From positions 6,138,001 through 6,202,000 of the forward strand of contig NC_058147.1 in the NCBI RefSeq assembly GCF_011075055.1: a stretch of 64,000 nt of DNA, read 5' to 3'. The DNA is from Mangifera indica. Taxonomy: Eukaryota; Streptophyta; Magnoliopsida; Sapindales; Anacardiaceae. Positions 1 to 11,315 of this stretch are shown here, piece by piece; position 1 is the first letter of the stretch; every line of letters begins with the position of its first letter. The translations under genes were made by a program, and so were the position numbers. Under the pieces are notes generated by a model. The model saw nothing but the letters and a program-made list of their open reading frames with translations. It did no database searches and was not told where the DNA came from.

Positions 1-46
1 TGATGTTTATGTAACAGCATTTCTGAATTTCTCTTTATTTTCATAG

Positions 47-2338
47 GATCATGCCTTCAAGAAGCTGATACAGAAAGTCAACTTCCATTTTCAAATTCTG
101 GGAATCCGGTTATGGCCTTGGTAATTGACCATAGACATTTTGATAGTTGATGTTTAGATTTTAGATGATTTTGGGGATTTTCCAAGTTAATGTACTGTTG
201 AATGTAAGACATTTATTCCATGTTGGTCTTGAACTACGGTTCCAAATTTGTTTTAGGAAATGCGAAACAATGGTAAATTTTAACCTTACCATGCAAATAT
301 ATAGAAGGCCTTTTATTTTTTAATTGTGGCATAAATTTATGATCTTACTAGTGATTGTGTGGTTTTTCATTTTAGAAGAAATTGACTGTTATTGGAGATT
401 TAACTGAAACATTAAGGTTATAGTATGTTCTGCTCATACAGAAGCTTTTTCTGCATTAAATAGATGATAAAACTTGACCAAACAAATTATGCTCAAATAC
501 CAAACCTAAGTAAATTGACCAAAGCAAAAGGAAAAGATTCATTTCCCATCTATTCTGTTTTGGTTTTTTCTCTTCAACTCTATGAACATTGAGAATTTCT
601 TTGTATGATTGGATTTCTAAGATAAAGGGGGCCTATTTTTATATGTTTGCTTGCATGAGTGTTGTGGATCTAATTCAGTAAATTTCTAGGTTGCTTTTTT
701 GGCCTCTGCTGTTGGACCTAGAGTTGCTGCAGCTTGTGCCCATGCAGCCTTGGTAACAATGTCTGAACAGATGGAAGGATCAGGACATAGCAACAGGTTA
801 GTGAGTTTACTTTCATTTTTGCCATTACAATTTTAAAGGTCTTCATTTTTGCTATTCAAAACGATTTGCTGGAAATTTTTGCATTGGATTCTTAGGATAT
901 AAAGCCTACCTAAGCTATTTCATGTCTAAATGACTGCAAGGTCATCATTTCTTTATATAATGAGCATACCGTTTCTTCTTTTCCACTGGTAAGAGTTATG
1001 TGAAGGTTAGAGTGAACTTTCCTTGTATTGGCTGATTGGAAATTCTTCACCTTCTTCATTGAAATTTTGGTATGTGTGCTGCATTCATTCATTAATTTTG
1101 GACAAATATGTAAGTATTCCTTTTCACCCTTGTAGAATGAACGCAGAAAGTGTACGCAGGGAAGGTGGTTTTCATGGTGATAATGCAAATTCAACACAGC
1201 AAAAAGGTATGTGAACATTACTTTCCTTGGGTCCTATATTTCATCCTTTCTCTGTCTTTCCATTATTCATTTGAATCTTTTTTGGGTTAAATTTCAGAAG
1301 AGAACTTGACCCATGGTTCGTGGGGTCAAAATGGGGCGGAGGTTTCTCCATTAGCTGCAGATAAAGTGAAAATGGGTGCAAAAGCTGGTCTTTCTGCTGC
1401 AGCAACAAAGGCAAAACTATTTGCAGATCATGAAGAGCGAGAAATTCAAAGGCTTTCTGCTAATATAATAAATCATCAGGTATAATTTTTTTTTTTTCGG
1501 ATTCTTGTAGTCTTTGAATTTTTCTGGAAACTTTCTTTGCCTCCCTAGATTTGGCAAATTTCTGCTGGACCATCCTTGTTTAGAAAAGTAACTGTGACAT
1601 ACCTTAAAAGACAGGTTTTGATAACTTTAATGAAATTTCATAAGAGGTTTTTTCACAATGTTGGATGACATTCTTTATGATCCGCCTAATTTTATGGTGA
1701 TTTATGATGAATCTTGAAACCAATATTGTTTGCTTGTATCCTATCTCAATCTTGAAGGAGATCTGTAAAAATTTTCATATTATATATCATTGTATTTCTG
1801 CATATATATGTCATTTGGAATCTGAACTTTCTGTGACCACTTTACTAAAATTTAGTTATGGTCACAGTTGAAGAGATTGGAGTTGAAGTTGAAACAGTTT
1901 GCAGAAGTGGAAACCTTGCTAATGAGAGAGTGTGAACAAGTTGAGAAGACAAGACAGAGGTTTGCTGCAGATCGGGCCCGTGTTGTATTGGCTCGATTTG
2001 GGACTGCTGGAGTCCCATCACAGATGAACATGCCTAGTGTTGCTCCTTCCATGGTTAACAGCATGGGTGACAATCGACAAGAAGTAATGTCAGCCTCATC
2101 TTCACAGCCAAGTATTTTAGGTTATGGCGGCAAACCCAACCAACCAGTTCATCCCCACATGCAGTTTAGGCCGCAGCAGTCTATGTTTCCAATGGGGCAG
2201 AGGATGCCCATAACAACATTACAAGCATCATCTTCTGTACCTTCAAATGTGATGTTCAGCAACTCAGGAAATGCCCAGCCTGCTATGAATCATCCAATGC
2301 TGAGGTCCGTATCAGGGACTAGTTCAGGCCTTGGATGA
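47..2338 (+). CDS. SWI3C: SWI/SNF subunit SWI3C, C-terminal exons (5' end outside window)
   Basis: Five exons (47-120, 690-796, 1136-1206, 1298-1479, 1868-2338) join in frame with GT-AG borders and give the last ~300 residues, ending at TGA 2336-2338. SWI3 proteins are core scaffold subunits of plant SWI/SNF (BAF-type) chromatin remodellers in the nucleus. The SWIRM and SANT domains lie upstream and are not in the window. Visible are the conserved stretch ending AACAHAALV, an Ala/Lys-rich segment (AGLSAAATKAKLFADHEERE) leading into a charged helix with leucines (LKRLELKLKQF, ETLLMRECEQ) typical of the SWI3 C-terminal coiled coil, then a low-complexity Pro/Gln/Met/Ser tail. The assignment to SWI3C rather than SWI3A, B or D rests on the tail and on the RFC4 neighbour; SWI3-type identity itself is firm. 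Confidence 0.85.
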
Positions 2339-3098
2339 CAGAAACTACTTATATATACTTGGAGTCGTGTTCTATCCTTGAATTGTATTCGGTCCTCGGT
2401 TGCTTACTTCCTCTGCCGGTAGAACAGGAGATAAGAGTTGGGAGATCGCATCTGTAAGTGCTTACCTTTGATTAGTACAGAAATTTCTATGGGCAGTTCA
2501 TAAGGTCTTGTAACGGCACACAATTAATTAGTGTTTGGATCTGATATTGAATTTTTACAATTGATAAATGGAAAGTTATCTTTTGTAAAATGGTAGTGTA
2601 GAATGTGAAATAATAAATTATGGTATTGGATGTAGTCTCAGTTCTACTTCTTTCCCTGAATTCCTCTGAAAAAATATAATGAAGCTGTGTACTTTGGCAT
2701 GTTAAACCTCATTACGAGATGGTCAAAGTGGTTTATTTTCCTAATTAAACAGTGAATGTGGGCATTGCTTGTCCGTACAAATTTATTTTTATAAATTGAG
2801 ATAATAATTTATGATCTGTGATATAACTGTTTATTTTTTCACATATAAATATATCAGATTTGATGAATAAGTTTGAACAATATGTTTTTATAAATAGTAT
2901 TTCTCATGAAACACTTTGAACTGAATGTGGTACAAAATAAGGAAAATTTAACTCAAATTTCATAGATACCCGCAAGAAGTGGAATGCAGAAGCTGTCCCT
3001 CTTAGTTTGAACGGTTAAGGGTCGAAAAAGGATATTTATAGGTTCAGCAACATTTGAACATACAGGTAGTTACAAATTATCAGGGATGATGCAGACCT
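2339..3098. other. Convergent 3' UTR spacer
   Basis: Non-coding gap between the stop codons of SWI3C (+) and NRAMP (-). It holds the probable 3' UTRs of both genes. A + strand aataaatt near 2610 could serve SWI3C polyadenylation. No ORF or repeat was recognised. Confidence 0.6.
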
Positions 3099-6000
3099 CT
3101 ACTGAGGTGGTGGAATATCAGCCAAATCCTCTCTGTAAGGTAGGCGGTCCAATTCCAATGACTCATTAGGATAGCCAAGCCCATTCTCCATGTGGGTTTG
3201 GGCCACAGGGTCTTCCTTCGTGGGTTCAATAAATGTCACAACAGTATCTTTTCGGAAAGTTAGATAGATAACTGCTGATATATAAACGGCCATAAGGGGA
3301 AACACTATGATACCGATGAACACATTTTCCACTCTAGGCAAGTCGTTGTGAATTAGCCAATCTACAAAACCTGTAGTGAGGTAATATACATTGATGCCTA
3401 TAATTCCCAGGCCCAAGATCCATGAAATAATAACGATCTGCGAGCAAATTGTTTCAGAATATCAGACAAATATTCAACCATGACTCTTAAAATGTCAAAA
3501 TACAAAGCGGTTGACCCCAATATCAAAAGTTTAGGTAGGAGACAAGAAAAGAACAACAACAAAAGCATATACTTACATAAATAGAGTTCTTGTGAGGTCC
3601 CATCTTAGTGCTGCTGCTGCTAAATTTGAGGAGAGGGATAAGAGCAAATGGCAGTTCAAATGACAGTATCATCTGTACATAAAACTCATTAAATATTACA
3701 ACCAGTCTTTAGCTTCACAACAGAGATAGTTTAAAATGTCATTTGATTTCTTTTTTGTCTTACCGAAGCAATGATAATTAATCTTCCTGCTCCTTGAGGT
3801 CCACCAATGATTGAAACAATAAGGCTTGGTGTAATTGCAATGCACCTTGTCATCAAATTTCTTAGCCATTTTCTCATTTTCATGTCCAGGAAACCCTGAA
3901 AATCACACAACCCAGAAATGTAACAAAGAAAATTGTGATTAATCAACTTCAGATTTCTTTTATTTCATCTTCAAGACCTGCATAATAAATTGTCCAGCGT
4001 AAGTTCCTGTGATGGTGGAGCTTTGCCCTGAGGCAAGAAGCGCAATGGCATAAACAATGGAGCTCGATTTTCCCAGCACATTCTGTACAAATAAAATCAA
4101 GTTCATATTAGTATTTCACCATATAGATCAAGTTTAATTTTTCCAAATTCGAATTTTTGTTCTTTTTTCGTTAGAAAAATTTAGACCTTGAGCATGAAAG
4201 AAGCGGAGTTGAGTGTAATATCACTGCATTGATTCTTTGTATCATCTGAGAGATTTGGAGCTGAGCAAACAGTGCCTGATACGGACACCACTGCTACATT
4301 GATTAAAAATGCTACAAATAGAGCTATTCCACTCTCTATCAGAAAATATCTACAAGCATCCTGCATATATCAAGACAAATAATCGAAATATTACCACCAA
4401 AACCATATGTATAACTTTTGTGTACAAATAACGATATATTATTTTATTATTAAATGATATTTTATCGTTAATTTTTAACTATCCAATCATATGATATACA
4501 TTATTATTTATACACAAAATTATATACAAAAGTTGTATACATAATAATATTCTATGTATACATATTCATGAGTAATATTATACGTACACATTTTTAAGTA
4601 TATAATTAAATATATGGATAATGTGTTATAATGTAGATAGGTGTAACTTTATCTTTAATTTAAAATCACATAATTATATAATTATATATTATCTGATTAG
4701 TTAATTATATATTTAAAAATATATACATAGTTTTATCGGATATTTATTTACTATGGCTCACGTTTATGCCACGGACAGAATTGGGGACTTTCCTGGAGAG
4801 GACAAGAGCTGAGTGCAAGAACAGATTATGTCTGCATTATTAACAGGTAAATTTTGTCAGTTTCCGATAATTTTGATGTTTCCAAAATTAGAAGCTGAGA
4901 AGTTTGATGAATCATACGGCATGATGAGGGCGCCCAATAAGGCGATGGCGTCGCCTGTAGCACCTTGGCCTCTGAGCTTGGGAATAAACATGCCCTTAAG
5001 CACATCAACTGCAGGAGGCTTTACATAACTCAATTCTCCAAAGAAACAAGCAGCCATTACGAATACAAGCATTGCTATCAACATTTCAAGCTTCCTCACC
5101 TACCATATTAACCATCTAAACCCAGTGAGATTAAACTAATTCAAAGCTCCAAAAATAGAAATAAAAAAATGATAAGCCGGAAAATGATAAGAAGACAAAT
5201 TCCCTTGAAGAAAAACGTAACATCCGTACTGATAGCTACAGATTACATACATACAATAAGTAGAAGGATAAGCTAATGAGAATTTTATAATATCACCTTA
5301 CTCAGTATTTGATTTTGATGGGTGGCCGGTAAAAAAAAAAGGAAGCATTGAAATATTGATAATAACGAAGGGTTAAATTACCCCATATCTCTGCAGGCCA
5401 AGAAATAGGAGAGTGCTGAAGCCGGTGATGAGAACTCCAACCCATACTGGGATGTGAAATAGAATATTTAATGCGAAGGCTGTCCCAACGACTGAACAAA
5501 AAAAAGCAATGCAGATTTTACTTTGATGGCTGAATGTATAGCGTGTTAATTTCTTGGAAATATTAATGGTTTTTTTCTTTTAGATAACTCAGCCTTTGAG
5601 TATTATTTTCTGAAGTGAATTTATAGATGACATGTATAAGAATTCTGCATGCCTTCTGGTATATCAGCTGCTATGACAGCTATTTCCGCCAGCAACCACA
5701 GGCAGTACTTGACATGTTTTGGGTACTCAGCCTTGCATAATTCTGATAAATGTTTGCCTGTGAGTCCAGTGAGCAAAGTTAAGAAGTTATTGTTCATTTG
5801 CTCCATAATTTGACTGCTATTTTTGATTAGTTGATACTGTGGCTTACCAGTGCTTACACCCAGATTTGCAGCAAGGGACTGGATTATAAGAGCAAAGATC
5901 AAGCCAATAAGAACCACCCATAATAACTGAATGAAAACACTCAGCTTGTTAGTTTTCCTTCTTTTACTGCTATTTGAAGAAGAAAAACGGGTTGCTTTTT

Positions 6001-6358
6001 TATTTTTTACCTCATATCGGTGATTAGCTCCTGCTTGCAAATCAGTTTCCACTGTGACATGACACCACAGAAATGTTTGTAAACAGACACAAGCACAAGA
6101 GAGAGAAAGAAAGAAGGAAATTAACTTACAGTTTCCAGGGTCTAAATAAGCCAATGAAACAAGAAAACCAGGGCCTACAAACGCCAAAAACTTTTTCCAT
6201 CCAGGCTTCTGATCATCCGAAGTATCAAAATCAAGCTCAGGAAAGAATCCCATCAGATATTATATTGATGTAGTTGAAAAACTGTGTTAACAAACCATGG
6301 TTTGCCTCATTTCACTCACATGAAACCATTAGCGTAGTTTCAGTCAAGTCCAAGATAT

Positions 6359-6419
<61 letters not shown>

Positions 6420-6596
6420 ATTCTATATGTCTAGGGACAAAATAAATACCTGTTCATCGAAACTTTTGTCATCGTTGTTAGGAGTGACGTTGGGAAATGG
6501 AGTCCTTCCCTGTACATTGATAGCGCCTATGCGGTTGCTCCCGCTGCCCCATGCTTGAGGAATCACCAGCTGTTGTTGCTGGTTCAGGCTGGCCAT
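3099..6596 (-). CDS. NRAMP family divalent metal transporter, complete
   Basis: Proton-coupled importer of divalent metals (Fe, Mn, Cd and others in this family), a multi-pass membrane protein. Thirteen exons, read on the minus strand: 6596-6450, 6235-6130, 6051-6011, 5926-5848, 5757-5653, 5491-5382, 5099-4918, 4831-4762, 4360-4187, 4082-3978, 3895-3764, 3672-3577, 3437-3099. They total 1686 nt (561 aa) with one open frame. Family signatures are present: DPGN in TM1 (LAYLDPGN), the MPH motif ([15 protein letters not shown]) and the transport signature [14 protein letters not shown]. The N-terminus is a 49-residue hydrophilic cytosolic extension; the C-terminus ends [14 protein letters not shown]. 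The join of exons 1 and 2 is the least certain because the acceptor (cctgag) is weak. The intron after exon 5 has a GC donor. I place it in the NRAMP1/5/6-like group from general similarity; metal preference cannot be read from the sequence. Confidence 0.9.
4407..4553. repeat. AT-rich MITE-like element in an NRAMP intron
   Basis: Imperfect inverted repeat. The left arm reads gtataacttttgtgtaca and the right arm, read in reverse complement, gives gtatacaacttttgtatat. The core contains the aatcatatgat block shared with many other copies in this window. It lies inside the NRAMP intron 4361-4761. Confidence 0.55.
4570..4736. repeat. Second AT-rich MITE-like element in the same NRAMP intron
   Basis: Begins gagtaatattatacgta, the same start as the copy at 10312 and close to that at 26686. 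It contains the atctttaatttaaaatcaca core and ends tatacatagttttat. It is placed head to tail behind the preceding copy. Confidence 0.55.
6359..6415. repeat. (TG)n(TA)n microsatellite in NRAMP intron 1
   Basis: About nine TG units are followed by about twenty TA units. The tract sits between NRAMP exons 1 and 2 and is likely length-polymorphic. Confidence 0.95.
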
Positions 6597-7821
6597 CTGT
6601 GCCTTTCCGTTATCTGTAAAAACTCAAGGAAACGCCACGCCCAACCCCGTATTTATAATAAATAGTGGATGGTCTTCATTAGGCTGCCATTTGTAAGCTT
6701 CAAGACAGCAGTCCAACTCTCTCTGTACCTTTGCCGCTTACTTGAAACTGTAGCGAGAAGTCACTTTCTTTCATAGAAGATTGACCAAACATAATTAGGC
6801 CACGCAATTATTATTCAATCATACATCCCTAATCATATATATTTTTGCTTTGTCTTCAAATTCCGGTTTTGTAAAGTTACTTAAAATGTTAGGGAAAAGA
6901 AGCCTCCACTGCCTCGCTTGACCTTGCACTCCATGTATGAATAAAAAGGTTAGATTCGAAATTTTATCTATCTAATATGATTAATTTAATATAATTTAAA
7001 TGATATTTTCGTTATTTTCTTAAATAATAAAATAAACTATATGTTATTCTCATGAATATAACTATGAAATTAAAGAGCCTATCAATTATACCCAACCTAA
7101 TTTTGACCTCTAAAGCCAAAATAAGTGAAGCTGCTCGTTTGGAAGCATGTTTTTGGGTAATGATAGTTACAAATTTCAAGCATCCAAAAACACGTAAACT
7201 TTCAACAATTGTGTTTGTCCGATCCATGAAAAAGAAAAATTATGAAATGTCACATCATTTGAGGAGTACCAAATTAATTCTTTAATTTGTCATATCATAT
7301 GGGTGAAATAGATGGGATTTATAACAGAACATGATCAATGCCTCTTTTGAATTGGATGATTCAAAAATGGCATTTGGTCACTTTCTATCCTTTATTAATC
7401 TAATGGGTTTAATTCCCTTTTTTTTAACGAGAAATTTTATCCGAATTTGATTGTTATATTAAATTAAAATTAATTATATTAAATAAGATAAATATTAAAT
7501 TCAATAATCGATCTCAGAATCAAATAAGTTAAGAGTATAATCTTATTATATCGTCATACTCTTTTTATGTATAAAATTTTTTATTTTACTACTTAAACTA
7601 TGTTACAGATATGTATGTTTAATTTTATTGCAAATGTCATGTTGCTTTTTGCAATACGCAGTCCAAAATTAATATTCCAAGAATTTCAACATCACAATGC
7701 ATGCTAGCTGTGGAATAATATCTCAACTCTTTAATTTGGTAATTGACTAATATCAACACGTGGGTAATTAATGCTGTGCAATTATAGGGTTTGATTGATT
7801 CTAGAAAAGGGTAAAATCATA
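6597..7821. other. NRAMP upstream region and AT-rich spacer
   Basis: Contains the presumed NRAMP 5' UTR and promoter (minus strand) directly above 6597, then AT-rich spacer. Short ORFs on both strands at 7012-7285 overlap each other, lack codon bias and match nothing I recognise. No clear TATA box can be singled out from the AT-rich background. Confidence 0.5.
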
Positions 7822-8015
7822 ATACAGTTGTCATAAATAAAATTATACATATAAATAAATTATACAAATTTTTATATATAATTTGAGATAATATATTTTA
7901 ATTAAGCAATTTTAAAATAAAAAAATTAATAATCATATTATTCAATCATAAACTATGCACTTATATTATATACAAAAAATTTATATAAATTATTATTATA
8001 TTGTCTAGCCATTTT
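7822..8015. repeat. AT-rich MITE-like copy
   Basis: Shares with the family the central aattttaaaataaaaaaatt block flanked by arms of the type tacaaatttttatatata and tatatacaaaaaatttata, which are inverted to each other. Confidence 0.45.
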
Positions 8016-8282
8016 TGTTATAGACACACCCAATGAAATGGGCTAAATTGCTCTTTTTCTTGTTTTTTTTTTACAAATTTATCTTTAATTTATTTTTCTC
8101 CTCTCACATTATTTAAAAGAATAAATCCTTGTACTTTTTCATTATTTTACAATGATGTGTAGATGTGGCATATTTTTTCCATAAATTATGAAAGGACAAT
8201 AAACATGGAGGAAGAATATGTACTCTTTTCTTTATTATTTTTAAATGAATAAAATTTTTAAATATTTTTTATTACATCAATA

Positions 8283-8405
8283 TCAACATAATTTTGTATA
8301 TATATTATATTTTAAATTAAAAATAAAATAATATCAAATTATATAATAATATATTATTTATATATACAAAATATATATATATAAAATATGTACATATAAT
8401 ATTAC
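8283..8405. repeat. AT-rich MITE-like copy, short
   Basis: Carries the family core tttaaattaaaaataaaata and ends acatataatattaca, the reverse complement of the usual tgtaatattat start, so the copy is probably inverted. Flanked by low-complexity AT DNA. Confidence 0.4.
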
Positions 8406-8867
8406 ATTTAAATCGCAGAGTGTCACCCATCTCACCCAACCCACAAAAAATTGTTTATTAAATTTCTCAATAGAAAAACAAAATCAAGACATAAACCTTA
8501 TATAAAACATAGAACAAGATCTTTTACTTGTAAATTATTTATCATACAACAATTATTTATATTGATTAGTTCTAGTATCTCTAAATTCAAAATTATATAA
8601 TTCTATTGTTACAATCTCTTCAAGGTTGAACTATCCTATGTGAATAGGATAAATTTCTGGTCCAGTGATTGATATTATAACTAATAAATCAAATAAATTA
8701 AGAGTTTGATTTTAAAATATCGTCAGATGAGACTTAAACTTATATCTTCTTGTACATGAAATTTCTTTTTCTGTTATGATTTCTTGAATTAAATAATTAT
8801 CATATTTTACCCTTGTTTAGTTAAGTCAAGAGCACAAAGCATCTTAGAAAATATGTTTGATTAATTA

Positions 8868-9325
8868 ATGTTTTTAAAACTGGATCAGTGGTTAAATTAG
8901 TTATTTCATTGGTTTACAGTTCAATTGATTTAATCTATTGCTAAATTATATTTATTGAATAATATCAAACATTTACCATATTTTTTAAATATAAAACATA
9001 ATTTAAAAAATGTTAATTAAACAATTGATACTTTATTAGATAGATAAAGAAAGAAAATCAATTATAATTTTTATTGTTAATTCAGTTAAAATATTATAAA
9101 TTGTAACTTTTTAAAGTTTTAATAAGACAAAAATTATGTGGTATTATATAAACCTAATTTTATTAGTTTTTTAATTCAACAAATTTATTAAGTTTGACCA
9201 AATTTTAAAGAAATTAATATTTATATATAAACTAAATCAAATTATAAAATCGGACAAAATTATAAACTAGTTTATAATATAACTGATCGAACTTTGATCT
9301 AGTTCGGTTTTAAAAACTCTGATCT
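8868..9325. mobile_element. Non-autonomous element with gtttttaaaac inverted ends
   Basis: The left end reads tgtttttaaaactggatcag. The right end, read in reverse complement, is agagtttttaaaaccgaact. The ~460 bp between is AT-rich and non-coding. Ends that match over about 20 bp in inverted orientation indicate a MITE-type DNA transposon. No target-site duplication was identified and the superfamily is not assigned. Confidence 0.5.
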
Positions 9326-9834
9326 AAACTATGTACCGGAACAATTGTTGGCCTTTAATTTTGTAAATTCATTTACAAAAATGTAAAAGATATCTTAATA
9401 AATAAAACAATTTTTGTTGTTGAATAATTTTGAGCTTCCTGTATATTTTATACGAAGATGGAAGTAGAATAAATTCATCACCCAATTAATTAATTATTTA
9501 GTCAATTTGGAGGAAGAATAAATTCATCACGCAATCAATGGTGGTGGCATATGATTTGGATGGTTGTGTTTTAGCTTGAAATTCCTAGAATTTAGGCCGC
9601 CAATTTAAATTATTGGCCGGCTCTCGACTCCATTCAACGGTGGTTGTGGCTCTGACTTGGCCAAAAACTAAAGTATGATCAAACTAAAGCCAGAGTACAT
9701 CAAAATCATATATTTGGTGGTTCTGATGAAGGCAACAGAGATTCGGCTCCATCTTATGTTTTGTATTGTACTAACACAAATATCAAATCAATACTTTTCA
9801 ATGAGGGTGGATTATTAAATTACGGTAGTGAGTA

Positions 9835-10108
9835 GAGTTGGATTTAAATTGAGTTAAATTTAAGCTTAAATGAGTTTGAATTTGACCTAGTTTACATATA
9901 ATTGAGTTAGAGTTTGAGCTCGAGCTCGTGTAAGTTAAGTTTGAACTCAACTTAAATTCGGTTTGACTTGTTTTTCGTTATTAAAATGACATTATTTTAA
10001 TACATATTGATCAAAACGATATTATTTTGTATCAAAATTTTTAATAAAAAAATTTGATAAATAACTCAAACTCGAGCTCGAATGGGTTCAATTCGAATCC
10101 AACCCTAG
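9835..10108. repeat. GAGCTCGAG-type dispersed repeat, copy 1
   Basis: The ends carry gtttgagctcgagctcg and ctcaaactcgagctcgaa, which are inverted to each other. The middle has a run of paired aaaatgacattattttaat and aaaacgatattattttgt motifs. The same architecture recurs at 36393 and 39711, where the middle motif is aaacgacgtcgtttt-like. Likely a decayed MITE family. Confidence 0.55.
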
Positions 10109-10311
10109 TAATAGTTAAGGTTTTACAATCATAATTACTATATAAGTTAAAGTTTTACAATAATTTAAAAGTTTTAATATTATATTAATTTGGTTAATCT
10201 ATAGGTCAATCCAAAATTTGATTTTGTTACTCAAAACTTAGCTTTAAGAAGTAGAAAAATATACAATTACTTTATCATCTTTAATTATTTTAATTTTTTA
10301 AATTTATCTTT

Positions 10312-10468
10312 GAGTAATATTATACGTATTTATTTTAAGTATACAAATACATACACATATATATATATATCATCACATAATAAAGTGTTACTTTATTCAT
10401 AATTCAAAATCATTAAATCATATAATAATATATATAAATATATATATGTTTATATACTCAAAGTATGT
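10312..10468. repeat. AT-rich MITE-like copy, well preserved
   Basis: Starts gagtaatattatacgtattt and ends aaagtatgtatatatagttt, with a catcacataataa core. Close in layout to the copies at 4570 and 26686. Confidence 0.55.
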
Positions 10469-10889
10469 ATATATAGTTTATCTTTTTACTCCATTCCTCT
10501 TTACTTTTTGCAATCCTCCTCCACTTCGCAGTCTCTCTCTTTTCACCATAGCCATAAAATTCTTCACCCACCACAGAAAATCACCATCGACTAACTGCCC
10601 TCACTACCACCACCTGCTCTACACTACCCACACCACACCACTAGACCCGGAAAAAAAGTGCTTCGAGAGCAGCCTCACGTGGACTGACTTTGAAATTTTT
10701 AACCTAGTACAATATTAATATATTCTCTAAAATTTCACATCAAATCCTTTAGATTTTACTATTTTTTTGATTGACTTTCCTATATATATATTTTTAATTT
10801 TTACCCAATTTTGATTTTTTAAATTTTATTTTTGAGTTTAACACTATTATATAAAATTGATGTGGGTAGGTGTAGATTTATAATATGAG

Positions 10890-11315
10890 TCTAGAGATGG
10901 TAGGAGGGTTGGGTCGACTCACAACCTGACTCAAACCTCCCTTTTCTAGCTTGGCTAGCTATACCTAGAGCTTGTGGGTTGACTCGATCGATATAATACT
11001 ATTTAATTTTTAAAAATAAAAATTAATAATATATTTTTAAGAAACAGAAAAGATAATATGTTGGGAATGTAAAAGATATTTAAAAAATAAAAAATAAAAT
11101 TATATTTTTAAAAAACCCAAAAATATTAATGATTATTAATATCTTTTAAATTTGTTACGAGATTTAAATCTCTTAGGACCGTAAAAGATATTATAAGAAA
11201 ATAATTACAAAATTAAAAAATATACAAATTATATAATTCAATAAACCAACCCGCTAAAAGTCTGCAAAGGCATGATCCAGCATGATACGGCCTACTGCCA
11301 CCGCTATGTGAGTCA
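10890..11315. mobile_element. Possible degraded hAT-like element
   Basis: The left part has ggttgggtcgactcacaacc and agcttgtgggttgactcg. The right part has aaaccaacccgctaaaagtc followed by gatccagcatgatacggcct. The GC-richer ends around an AT-rich middle resemble the ends of plant hAT MITEs. The inverted match is weak and no target duplication is visible. Confidence 0.3.

Noticed and set aside
910..1218. 102-codon minus-strand ORF
   Set aside because: It lies across introns and an exon of SWI3C on the opposite strand and has no family resemblance.
6073..6558. Two + strand ORFs over NRAMP exons 1-3
   Set aside because: Antisense to exons and through the TG/TA microsatellite.
10446..10718. 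90-codon + strand ORF
   Set aside because: Low-complexity reading of a MITE end and pyrimidine-rich DNA; no homology, no splice context.
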